Below, piece after piece: positions 38,468 through 49,881 of a DNA stretch of 64,000 bases. The stretch's first letter is position 1. Each line of letters begins with the position of its first letter. Source of the DNA: Pyrus communis (Eukaryota > Streptophyta > Magnoliopsida > Rosales > Rosaceae); contig NC_084807.1 of the NCBI RefSeq assembly GCF_963583255.1, forward strand, positions 24,387,572-24,451,571, given 5' to 3'. Below the pieces are notes generated by a model, which was given only the letters and a program-made list of their open reading frames with translations, was not told the DNA's origin and did no database searches. The position numbers and the translations under genes are program-made.

Positions 38468-40954
38468 TTACTTCACCCTTTCTTCTTTCAGAAGCTTCTG
38501 GTACCTTGGGAACCCATTTTTGCAAGCTGAAACCTGCAAACACATGGCAATTTTCACATCAGCATGTGATAAATCATGAACGTTTAATACTTAATCATGT
38601 TTAATTATGGATTAATTGGCGATTAGCAGAAAGCACATGAATTAGGGAAGATTCTGATGGCCGAAAGTAGTTTATTCTGATGAGACAAAATATTTGGCAG
38701 AGTTGCTGCAAATGGCATGTGGTCAACAATTCAAATACAAAGGCAAAGCTGCCCATCTGTGTAAACGGCCACCCATCACGGATTCTTCCTCGAATACAGG
38801 ACTCACTAATATATTTTAACAATTCGCAGAGAAAACTTAAAAAAATTTCTGTTTTGCAAGGGTTGGGGAACGTTTATTGTAAGCAGCTTTATTTTTATTT
38901 TGTGAAAAGACTTTTTACGATTAGAATTTGTAACGTTTTGGGTACAAATGAGCAACATTTCCTTCACCTCATGTCTCGCCCGTAAGAATAGTAAAATTAA
39001 AAAAGAAAAAATGGAAAATACAGGGATTATGGACAAAGATTAGTATTAATATGGTAACAGGGAAGTATCCTAAACGTTTTCAATGCTGCCTTGAGGAAAA
39101 AGAACATGAATATTGACCTTTCCAGAAGATTAGAAATTTAAAATTCAAAGTATTCAACCCTTTCATTATCATTAATTAAATTATTGGTCAAAACAATCAA
39201 ATTGAAACTTTTAAGCGAATTTCTATGGTAGTGGTTGAACCACAAACATCCCAATTGACTCAAAGGCTTATGCCCAAATAACTCAATTAAAAATGCTATT
39301 TTATAATAAAAATACTTAAAACTTCGTTTTTGTAATACAATATTTTTCATAAAGGGGTGGGCGAATAATATGATGGCAAAATCGTCATTTTAGAAATTTG
39401 ATCATAATACCTTTTATTTACACATAAAAAAAAACATCACTAGATCGATTGTTATTGCCCTACGAGTGAAGGTTTTTAATGTGAACTTTGAAAGGGATGG
39501 AGAGAATTTGAACTCAAGGCGAAAGGGACGGAGAAATAAAACTAACCCACCCAACTTTTCGTCTGCTTTTTTTATTTAAGCATTCCATATCTTCCAATTA
39601 AAGTGCAAACTTATAGCCCTAAAATTGATATGATTTCATTTGAGAAAACAGAAAACTAACGAAAAATTCAAATTTTTTTTAATTTTAATGAAAAATAACA
39701 AATAAATGTGTAGTAAATAGTATCAAGGAAAGGTAAAAATATGATTTTTCGTTAAAAATGAATAGTATTGGAAGTGTTTCGTTAAAAACCCCTTGAGAAA
39801 ATGGAGATTAGAGAGCAAGGACTTACAGCTTCAATGTCAATTTTGTACACCCAAAGCTTCCTTCTTTCTCTGCAACTTGTTCTATACGCCACCACAATAT
39901 GCCCAACAGCCAAAGCCAGAGAGCAGATGAACAGAGCAATATCTGTTGCTCTCACATACTCCGCCCTCTCCACACCAGAAGCCCCAAACACATACGAAGC
40001 CTTCAATGAAACAAACACCAGGGACAGCACAGAACACATGGTGGTGATCCCCAAATACGGTCCGTGTGATAGCCTTGGTCCATCACAGAAGCTGTAAACG
40101 CCTGCAGATCAAAAAATAAAAAATAAAAACCAATTCAAATTAATTTCAACATAATCAGATTAGTCGCGAAATCTAATCTACGAGGAGGTGATTCAAACTC
40201 GGGCTGCGGTAAAACTCGTTATCTTGCCCAGTTGACCTGACTCATGTTTACCATCCTAAAACATATCTCAGGTGACATGACATGCTGACCTTACCAACTA
40301 ACTTACCTTATGTCTAAAAGCATACGCTTTTTGAACTAGGATTTAAACTCCGGTGTAACGCAACAGGATCAACTGCTATGGTTAATTTACCTAACTGACG
40401 CCTGCAATCTCGAAGCATATGCTTTTTGAGATTCAAACCCGGGTGAAAAGCAACAGGACTGTCCTGGCCGTCCTACCTAGCTATCCTAACTCATTTCTGC
40501 AATCCCAATACAAACGTGATCGGTTGGACGGCAGACCAACCGACCTAACTCACGTCTCAAAGCATGCTACCTAACTCACTTCTGTTGTCCAAAGACATAG
40601 TTTTGTGCTAGAAATTGAAAGAAAAACAAGTAGTTCCAAAAAAATAAGCAACAAAAAGAGTAAGGATTAAGACTTACAGAATATGACAGCTGATCTGATG
40701 ATAGAAATCAACGGAATATCGACGAGGGAGGATCGAAAATCGTAGTTATTGAAATGGGACGACAGCGCTTCAAGAGAAATCAAAGAAGAAGACGAAGAGG
40801 CAGAAAGTATAGCCGAAGGGAGAAGCGTATCGGCAATCACAAGCAGAATCGGAGCCGAAAACAGCAGCAGAGAAATCAACATAGTAATCAAGAAAAACAC
40901 AGTCTTAACCCCCCTCAGAACCCTCTTGGACTTCTCCTCCTTCAAAAAACCCAT
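38468..40954 (-). CDS. Plant multi-pass membrane protein, unnamed family
   Basis: Three exons join in frame on the minus strand: 40954-40678, 40101-39827, 38533-38468. They give 205 residues. All introns are GT-AG, and the split codon at the first junction makes Cys93. Hydrophobic segments lie at about 17-40 (FFLITMLISLLLFSAPILLVI), 80-93, 114-131 and 150-172, so about four membrane passes. Conserved-looking blocks are NNYDFRSSLVDIPLISIIRSA, YSFCDGPRLSHGPYLGITTM, VAYRTSCRERRKLWVYKIDIEAVSACKNGFPRYQKLL and a short basic tail ending ERVK. I recall similar plant proteins without an assigned function. The tidy exon joins and lack of stops argue for a real, intact gene. Intron 1 (40102-40677) contains repeat-like AAGCATAyGCTTTTTGA segments, and intron 2 holds a family E repeat. 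Confidence 0.82.
39640..39790 (-). repeat. Dispersed repeat family E, copy 2
   Basis: In reverse, TTTCGTTAAAAA, ATTTTTCGTTAAAA and ACAAATAAATGTGTAGT match the family with wear. It sits at the start of intron 2 of the membrane protein gene, ending about 35 bp from the donor. Confidence 0.55.
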
Positions 40955-42029
40955 GTCTTGATTTTCGACTTCGAGTTCTGGGTACGAAGAATAATCGGAG
41001 GCTCTTCGACCGACACCGAGAGAGGGAGAAAGAAGGTAATAAAAAGGGGTGGGAAGGAGGGGAAGGTGCGCAGCGTAGGCGTTGGGCGTAATGTTTTGAC
41101 TGGACTCGTTTCTTGCTTGATGACAAAGATTGGAACTTGGTTGGGACGTAGCCGGTTAAATGGACGAGTCCTCTCTTCTCTTTCTCGGTATTTATCTCGT
41201 CGCAAGGTTAACGGCAATACCTAAATGCCCCAAAAACGACAAGCAATGACATATTTCCTTTCTTTTTTATTAAGAAAATGGGTCCATTGGGAAATCATCA
41301 TGTGTGCCTGCATGTAATTTGCCACAGATAGTTTTTTTTACGCATGTTAGCGAATTTTGACTGTTGATCCATCGAAAATCTTAAATTATTTGAAATTACA
41401 TAGATGTATGTGCATTACACGATAATTTTATCACTGACGGTCTCTTACTCACGTGAACAAATTGTGATCATTGATAATTGCAGGTCTCAAATTTTTCACG
41501 TGCACAATAACTTTCGTTTACGTTCGTGATTGAGTATTGATCCTTTAGGCATTGTGAGTCTTTAATCATTCGAATTTGTGTTTATGCATATTTAATAAAC
41601 TTGTCATAATCTGTTTCACATGCGTGCATAATTCTTGTTACATTATAAGCTCTATATAAATCAATCATCAAGAATCGATAATACTCGCGTGAACGATTAG
41701 CTGTAACATACTTTGTACTCACGATTTTAAACTTTATTGCTATAGGGTTTTGCCACGTGTCTCATTTGTGGGTCAGTTGTCTAGAAGGATTTAGGCTGTA
41801 CAATGTGGATAAATCTTATCAAATGGGGAAAAGCCGCCTAACCGAAAGTTTTTCTATTTTTTATTTTTTCAAAAAATTTGTTCACTTCACTATTTAAAGA
41901 ACTGCCAATCAATTGAACCGGGTATGGTGGAACCGACCGATTCGAGACCATGTGACCACATGGAACAATTTGCCATTGCGAATCGAGGGTTTTTAATAAT
42001 TTTTTGGTTTGTGTATATTTGGGGTTAAA
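40955..42029. other. Promoter side of the membrane protein gene, then intergenic
   Basis: 40955-41100 is a GA-rich likely leader. The rest is AT-rich with no recognised feature. The long open frame across 40754-41224 on the plus strand is an antisense shadow of exon 1. Confidence 0.5.
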
Positions 42030-42195
42030 TATATTTTTTTAACAAACAATATAATCTACACTAAATGGTAAGAATTGGCTAAATCTTATAATGATCTAAT
42101 AATAATGTAGTTTAAATTTGTTTTCGACAAAAATCGAACCTAAAATACAAATGAAAAAGAATACCATTAAACTTTAATATTAAATAACTGAGAGC
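42030..42195 (-). mobile_element. SINE copy 2
   Basis: It starts with the complement of an A-rich tail (TTTTTTTAACAAACAATAT). It then follows the family through ATAATGTAGTTTAAATT, AAATCGAACC (the B box reversed) and AATACCATTAAAC. It is more diverged than copies 3 and 4. Confidence 0.65.
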
Positions 42196-42400
42196 AAAAT
42201 ACTTTACAATTGTATAATAATTTTCTAATGACCCATAAAATATGGGATTGTTACTTTGGCATTGGAAACTTTGGTGAAGAAATTAAAAATCCATGGGACT
42301 GACCCAGATAATCCATCGGCAGCAATCATGCACCTAATCTGTATGTAGTCAGCAGTGATACGACGTCCCTATGTGGCCTGGCACGTTGGTGATACTAATG

Positions 42401-42620
42401 GGAGATGGATTATCTGCCCTCTCATTTTCATACTTTCTTTATACTCTTCTATGATGTGTGATCACGATTAAGTTATGTCAATATTTTATATTAATTTTTT
42501 ATAGAAATAATAAAACAAAAAGTAATAGGAATATAAAATGTTGACATGGTTTAACCGTGACCATACAAGCAGGAGGGTATGGGGAGAGTATGGAAATGGA
42601 AGGGTTGACAATCCACCTCA
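42401..42620. mobile_element. Mutator-type MITE, family C copy 2
   Basis: Exact 10-bp flanks GATACTAATG (42391-42400, 42621-42630). Ends GATGGATTATCTGCCCTC and (complement) GGTGGATTGTCAACCCTTCC. The centre matches the element at 27663. Confidence 0.85.
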
Positions 42621-42630
42621 GATACTAATG

Positions 42631-44196
42631 AGATTTTTCATACAACGGCCGCAATGATACGTGGCGTTCAATTATTATCTATGTGGGCGTCAAGTCACGC
42701 GTTTGGAAGTTTTGAGAGAAAACCTAACATAAGCATGAAAATATCCTATATTTAATTGGGTGTTACATAACTTCATGAGCTGGATAATAAGAGATTATAT
42801 GTGTTGTTTGAGAAAATTTAGGGTAGGATTGTCTTATTATGACAATATTCTCATCCAATAAGACCAAAACACGTACTCTCATATTATTGCATGATATGTC
42901 TTTTCTATATTCTCGTGTAAATGGTGATATTCTCTTGTAGAACTTTAATCAAATGATAAGAGTTGTAGACATGTATAATTATATTTCAAGTTGTATGTAA
43001 TCATCTTTTTCTAAAGGAGCGTATATATGGCCTGCAAAGTTGGAGAAGACACCGAGATCAATTGAAGTTTTGTCCTCCAGCTGTTTGTAAAGATGCTAAC
43101 GTGCTTCTCCGGCAGATTTGTGTTATCAAACACACCACATATGCCAGGCTATGCCAGCTTTGAGCTTTGTTTATCAACGGGATCCAAAATGTGCGTGAGA
43201 GCAACCTAACAACACCACCAAACTACAAATACAACAACAACGTGCTTAATTGTTTCGAATCGGTGGCTTAATCGTAATTAGTGGTTAAAATACTACTGTA
43301 ATAGCTAGTGAGTGGTGAGTCATGAGTCCTATTTGTAGGTTCATTTTGTTGACTGGTGTTTTACCGCATGCAGAAAGTTCTTCCTAACTTGACGTCAGTG
43401 ACGGTTTCGGACATGTGCAATAGGTGTCTTTGCACGGGACCCCAATCTTAAAGGGTTCCTCAAACAGTGTGTATAAACCAACTATATCTTACATCAAAAT
43501 GCAATATTGAAAACTAAAACCAAGGCTTGACTTGTAATCTGGCACAAAACGTACATAAAACCAAAGGAACGAGACATTGCTAAAAAAACACAATCGAATG
43601 TAATTATAATACAGTTAAATATTTAGGTCTGTTGGAATAAACAAAAACTTATATGCAACCTGTTTCACACCATCTTTTCACACGTTAGAATTTATGCATG
43701 GTAAAAAAAGTGCAAAACAAGTCGCATGCAAAATTCTAGTTCGATTGAAGATAACCATGGCAAAAGAAGTTAAAGAACGTTACGCTTTCACTTTTAATCT
43801 TGACGTCCACATATCTAGGTGACAGAACATTTCTTTCATGGCCTTTTGAATGCGTGGAATCACGTCGGATTCCACTCTCACGGCGCAGTCTGCTCCCAGC
43901 CTCCCAATATAGTCAAAAGAAAATCATATCAAAGTCATTACCTTTTGACATAGATGGGATGGTGATTATATTTACAAAATATATAATCGTATGTGTGAAA
44001 CTGTGAATCTTGACCAAAGCTCTTTTACGTAATAAGCCAAATTAAAATTGTCTGTCTTCAGCTTGGAAGACTAGCCAAAGCGGCCTCAATTTTGTTTTTC
44101 TGTCAAATGCTTAAGAAGTTGGTTCAAATTTAATAAAATCGAATCCGTTTTTCTCACTTCCTAACCCAAGGTAATCATTATCCCATTCAAATTATA
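42631..44196. other. Intergenic
   Basis: No recognised gene. The frame at 43800-44006 resembles nothing known. Confidence 0.5.
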
Positions 44197-44351
44197 GAGA
44201 TATTTTTTAATGTGACTGGAATACAAGACAAAACACAACATGTCATTATGCAGTTGGCGAGACATTTGAAAAAAAAAAACAAAAACATTTCTCCGATTAT
44301 ATAATAACATATGGTTTATCGCCTCGTGTCTTGAACATATTGAAATCTCTC
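44197..44351. mobile_element. Foldback element, family D copy 2
   Basis: It starts GAGATATTTTTTAATGTG and ends AACATATTGAAATCTCTC. The middle GATTATATAATAACATATGG is complementary to ACATGTCATTATGCAGT. Confidence 0.65.
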
Positions 44352-44376
44352 CAAACTATGGTTAGTCTATACTCAT

Positions 44377-44544
44377 TTTTTTTTTTTAAACAAACGATAT
44401 TATCTACACTAAAAGGGATGATGTGGACTTAGCCTCAAAATGAGTTAGTAATAATATGGTTCAAATTCGCATTTGGCGAGAATCGAATCTCAAAGCTCTC
44501 ACTTACAAGTGAAGAGGAATACCACTAGAAGTAATACTAAGTAG
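44377..44544 (-). mobile_element. SINE copy 3
   Basis: In reverse it carries AGTGGTATTCCTCTTCACTT, GTAAGTGAGAG and a B-box-like GATTCTCGCC, then ACCATATTATTACTAAC and an A-rich tail. It is close to copy 4. Confidence 0.8.
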
Positions 44545-45543
44545 CTGATTATATTAGTACCCCACAAAATGTTGAATGTACCCCACATTAAAATTTAATA
44601 TTAAATAACTTAATTATCCTATTATGCAATGGCAATTTTGACTTTATAAGGTTAAAAAAAATAAAAAATTCTATATACACCCCAATTCACTTTTTAGGTA
44701 TTATTTATCTTCTTCAACTATCAAAACCCCTTCAACCCTCCATTATTGAACAAAACCCTAACCAATGAAACTACAAACATGTTAATTGAGAAAAATTATT
44801 TTTGACGAATGAAATACGAAATCGATGTTTCAGAAACTTCACATAAGGTCAGACTTCATATTATTTATTGTTTTAGTAATTTTGACGACATCGATAATTA
44901 TTTAATCTTGCTTTTGATGCGTTATTCAAGCTTCTATGTTCGTATTGATCTTTTAAGGATCACAAGGATCACATGAAGAATTAAACACTTAAAATTACCA
45001 CAAAATATTAAAAACAAACGACATGAGTTTTAATAATGGAATTGAAATCAACTCACATATACTTTAAATCCTAGACAGTATATTTTGTCAAAATTTTAGT
45101 CGGCATTATTTGTCCAAATTAAAAGCTTTATAAGATTTGAGAAATTGGTGTATGGAAAATATGGGGTGCATATAGAAAATGTAAAGTGTATATTAAGAAT
45201 GTGGGGTGTGAGGGTGTTATGAGGAAGTAAATGGAATGTATTAAGTATATGAGATTTATTCAACAATTTGTAGGGTGCTAAAATAATAAACCATATCAAT
45301 TGCCTTAAATCAATTAAGAAAAAAAAAAGCCTTCCTATTTATTGTCCCTCATTTAATAATTGATTGATATTGACGTCGTTCAATCGTAAATGATAAGTTT
45401 AATTATAGGCATAAAATATTTAATTCGTAAGTTTTATTTCGTTTAATTTTTTTCATAGGGATAAGCAATCATGTTCAGTTAAATAGACATGTGGTGCAAA
45501 TCTGGACGAGATTCAATGGTTCCTTTGGGGCTTGGGTTAACGA
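44545..45543. other. Intergenic, AT-rich
   Basis: No recognised feature. Confidence 0.5.
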
Positions 45544-45677
45544 GAGATTTTTTAATATTATCAGAATAAAAGCACATACGTCATAAATCATTATATAAGT
45601 AGAAAAAAATATATCTTTTTATTTGCGTAATGATATATAATGTATGTATCTGTATTTCAAAAATATTAAAAAATCTC
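45544..45677. mobile_element. Foldback element, family D copy 3
   Basis: It starts GAGATTTTTTAATATTATC and ends AAAATATTAAAAAATCTC. Inner CGTCATAAATCATTATATAAG and GCGTAATGATATATAATG are complementary. Confidence 0.65.
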
Positions 45678-45682
45678 TTTTA

Positions 45683-45842
45683 AATTTAGAAAAACTAATG
45701 AAAAAGGCTTGAAAACTTTGCGTTTTAATGATAAGGACAAAATAAAGGGTAAAGTGAATAGTACCAGGATTGACTTTTTAATGTAAAAATATAATTTTTC
45801 GTTAAAATAAACAGTACCGTGAACTTTTCGTTAAAACTCGCT
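45683..45842 (-). repeat. Dispersed repeat family E, copy 3
   Basis: Reverse orientation of the block at 33481: AAAAACTAATGAAAAAGGCTT, GATAAGGACAAAATAAAGGG, GAATAGTACCAGGATTGAC, AGTACCGTGAACTTTTCG. It lies directly after a family D element. Confidence 0.75.
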
Positions 45843-46119
45843 TTAAATTTAGGGAGTGAACAAAAATAGACTCAATAAAGTGTTTTGGGTTCGTTGGGGG
45901 AAGGAGATATCTAACTTGTCGTCTAAGGAGAAGCAGGGGGAAGTTGTCAAAGTATGACAAGAATTAGTTTGACAAAACAAAAAAAATAAAAAATTGGAAT
46001 TATAAGTGAACGACATTTGTAAGCAAAGCCGCCTTTTATTGATTATTATTAGTGAGTCAAATCCCAGAAAAATCATTGGCCGTGATTCTAGAACTACATC
46101 ATGGGAGGCCCTTAAAGAC

Positions 46120-46317
46120 GGAATTGGATTCTCTCCGAGGCAATGCCTTGGGATCTAACTGACCGGATAACATAGACCGTTGAATTTTGATATAACGACT
46201 ACAATTATTATAACTTTTAAATTGATCTCTTGTTTGTAATCGTTGGATCAAAATCCAACACCCATGTTGTCTGATCGGTAAGATCCCGAGGCATTGCCTC
46301 AGAGAGGATCCAATTCC
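46120..46317. mobile_element. Mutator-type MITE with CCGAGGCAATGCC ends
   Basis: Inverted ends GGAATTGGATTCTCTCCGAG / GGAATTGGATCCTCTCTGAG run on into GCAATGCCT. The flanks CTTAAAGAC (46111-46119) and CTTGAAGAC (46318-46326) are a 9-bp duplication with one mismatch. A GTTGGATCAAAATCCAAC palindrome lies in the right half. Confidence 0.88.
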
Positions 46318-46326
46318 CTTGAAGAC

Positions 46327-49300
46327 AACATGGCATGTGACATTTGGTGCTTAATTATAAGATTTATCATATTAATGCTAAATTATGGTTGTACTAAATA
46401 AATCATATTCTCTATAAATTAAGCATTTTTTCTACATACAATGATACTTCCATTAGTTGATAATTTGAGCTGATTCAGCTTCATAATAGTTTAGTTACAA
46501 TGAAGAAAAATAGCACTTAATCATAATTTTACTGACAAATTAAACACATTTTTTATTCCACTTGTATTTTCATTTCAAGAATATAATGTGCGCGAGGCTG
46601 TGAAGAATATATTAGGAAATCTTGCATATGAACTTAATAAGAGTTGGGTCACTCCCTATTGCTAATTGGTAACTAAGTCGAATCTCAAATATTTATAGAA
46701 TCAGGTTCGCTGCGTATAAAGTCCAACGATCATATATATGCTCCATACCCTCAAGTTAAATTTTCTACGTGGTTAGTTGAGTAATGATCTCCATTGCCCA
46801 TTAATTGTGAGATAAAACCTTACACTTGAGGGACTCGCCTAAGCATTCATCAAACTTTTTCTTTGTACAATCAGAGAAATTTTTTAATGTGTCAGTATAC
46901 CACATAACCATTTATATTGTGAAGCTTAATTTATTTGATCGTGTTCTCGACACACGGTTTCGTACTCATTGTTATTTGGTTAGATAATTTATTGGGCCAT
47001 GTTATCGATACACTGTCTCGTACTCATTGTTACTTGGTTACATAACCGCTTTTTAGCCCTTCTATTGACATTTCATGAAAATGCACGAGACAACGTATGG
47101 AATCTGATTCCAAGAAACTCCATGCTTGTGCACTAAAAAACAAAACGGGGACTTTCCACCTAAAAGATTGGGAATTGAATTGTATTGCCACAATTACAAT
47201 GAATGGATGAATGAGACTGAGATAGACAGATCACAGGATCAACATTGTTCCCGAAGGAATCGCAACGCAGGAAATTACCATGGGATACCTTACAAATGAT
47301 ACCATAAACAAGAACAGAAAAATTGACTTTGTTAGATGCCGTAAGATTCTTGGCCTAATCACAATTGTATGGTCCTTTAGGCTTTTCACACTGTGATTGG
47401 CTGAGCGGTATCTAGTGATATGAGTTGTGTAAGTATCAGTCGTGCGTAGTTTTGTGGTTGGATGTCAACTATTGATTTATGTGGTTGTGTTAAACAATCA
47501 AACATACGGTGTCATGTAGAAAAATTGAACACACATCATTGTTTTATGTAAATAAAATTGTAGCAATAGTCCCTCAATTAAAAATATGTGACCATTGCTT
47601 CTTAACTCATTAAAATGTGCATTTATGGTTATTTTTTGACAACTCTATCAGAACTTCCGTCAAAGTGAGTCATGTTGGAATGACCATTGCTACAATTGGG
47701 TTAAAGTTGAAGGATCATTGCTCAAATTGGGTTAAACTTGAGGAACCGTTTCTCTAATTGGGTTACAGTTGAGGGACCACTACTATAATTTTCTCATTGG
47801 TTTTCCACAATTTCCTCTTGATTCGCCCTCACGTGCATGACACGTGACTCATTTTAATGGAAATTCTAATAGAGTTTACAAAAAGAACCATAGCTGCACG
47901 ATTTTATGAGTTAAGCGACCAACGATCATATATTTTTAGTTAAATGACCATTATTCGGATTAGATTAAAATTGAAAGATCCTGTACAATTTCCTCAATTT
48001 CCTCTTTTATGTAGTCCTTATCCTTCTCCATAGTGTGGGTGTCATGGGACACGTACCAAACTCGGAATTGTGTATAAACACGCAAAGAGAATGAAGGAAA
48101 AGTAGAAAAAGAAAGGAAGAACTTGTCTCCCCCTAGAAGGGATGAGGGTGGCCCTTCACTTAGTATTGAAGGGAACAAAGATGGGCATTTAGATTATGCA
48201 CATACGCGTACACCACGCGGGAGAAATTGATTAATATTAAAAGCTTTCTAGAAAGCAAAGTGGATGATGTAAATAAATTGTCACACAATTTAAATTTTCT
48301 TCTCGAAACATTTGTTGTTAATTTATTATGGAAAAGGGCATGTCATTGGCACGCATGGGACACGGATTTTAGTATGGATATGAACGCGTACGACTCATAG
48401 AAATACCATGGGGAATGACTTTTACAATATGAGAATATTGTTATCGTAGTGTTTCGTGTTATAATATAAATATATGTGTAGATTTTTTTTAATTTAAAAT
48501 TATATTATTAATACGGAATATCAAGTGATCATAGTTTACTCGCACAATATAAATTGTTCTTGTATTCATAAGTCATGAAAAATATGTGGCATGTTACAAG
48601 GTGGATGGACATTGGGACCAATGTGGTTCTAAGACCACCTAGAGTTCGAAAAAATGTATATGTCAAAGTCTTTCTAGGATTCTTCAAATGATTGATAGGG
48701 GTCCCTTTTGTGCCTACCAAGTGATTCATGTAATGTCTGCTTACTATATCTCAACAAGTTGTTTTGACAACCTCGACAAATTTTCTCTATATCCTCACCA
48801 TATTGCTTCGGGATATGTCATGTATGTTGACATGCGCACAACATAGTTTGACTGACAACAAAATACCTACCAAGTTTTCGAGGAAATGCCTATTGAATAA
48901 ACGGAAATTTTTTTTACACACTTCACGTTTTTTTTTTTTTTCTATGATTCTATCTGAAAACTTGTATGTAACATTGGAACCTCCCAAATTATGAAACCTG
49001 AATCTGCCACTGGCATGTTACGTTGTTATATGAACCTTTGCATTTTTAAAAGTATGATGGCAAAGATAAGATTTTGGAAAAGACTCACCTGGCTGACTCT
49101 TGTCATGCCCCCTTTGTCATTCACAAATATAGTATGCTAGCTGTGCAAACACAATAATTTTGGAGGGAGATGTTTTCAAATTAATTAAATTCCAAATAAT
49201 GGAGTGCGTTCAATTTTGTATTGTTCTTTCAATGAGGGAGAACAACCAAGACTCATCCAACTAATGAGGAGGAGCCACCCCCATCCATCCACATAATCAT

Positions 49301-49881
49301 ATCTTATCACACTTCAAAGCAAAACTATTCATAATTCAAAAGAAAGAGAATTGTATACCAATAACAAATTTGTTCATCGAATGACGTGACAGTGTTTGAT
49401 TGATTAAATTTGAGTGCAGTTTAAAACGTATATATTACTAACTTGACAAACAAAAAAAACCGTGTATATTATTAACAATAAATGAGATCTCACATACATT
49501 GACACATCATTTGTTAAACATGTTTTACCAATAAATTTGGCCAGTCCAACATCACTGTCTCTTTAAATTGAGAATTTCACTAATTGTGTATAAATTGGGG
49601 AAAAAAAAGAACAGAAGAAAAGAAGTGTTTATACAAAATGAAGCAAGCCCAGCCCAAAATTGACCCAAAGTCAACCAAACCCAGCCCACTAAGTTTGGAT
49701 TATGTCAAATCAAACCCGGCCCATCCCAATAGCTGGATTTAAACAACCGCTTCACGAAACCAATAAAATAATAAAAAACTAAAGACTTATAAACTCATGA
49801 AACGTCACCGTCGCGAGCCTTTTATATTGATTTCCCTCGCATCCTTCGCCCCCTATTTTGCAACGCAACGTGCCCAACCAC
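46327..49881. other. Intergenic, 3.5 kb without a gene
   Basis: It holds an imperfect duplication at about 46925-47045 (CGTACTCATTGTTAyTTGGTTA twice), a minisatellite at 47681-47800, and otherwise AT-rich sequence. 49620-49790 is richer in GC and may be the promoter of the kinase gene. Confidence 0.5.
47681..47800 (+). repeat. 31-bp minisatellite, about 3.5 units
   Basis: Diverged units of the form GGaCCaTTGCTmaAATTGGGTTA, then AAGTTGA, repeat with a period near 31 bp. They lie inside a larger dispersed-looking segment spanning 47560-47990. Confidence 0.75.

Noticed and set aside
40754..41224. 156-codon Arg-rich frame on the plus strand
   Set aside because: Antisense of exon 1 and leader of the membrane protein gene.
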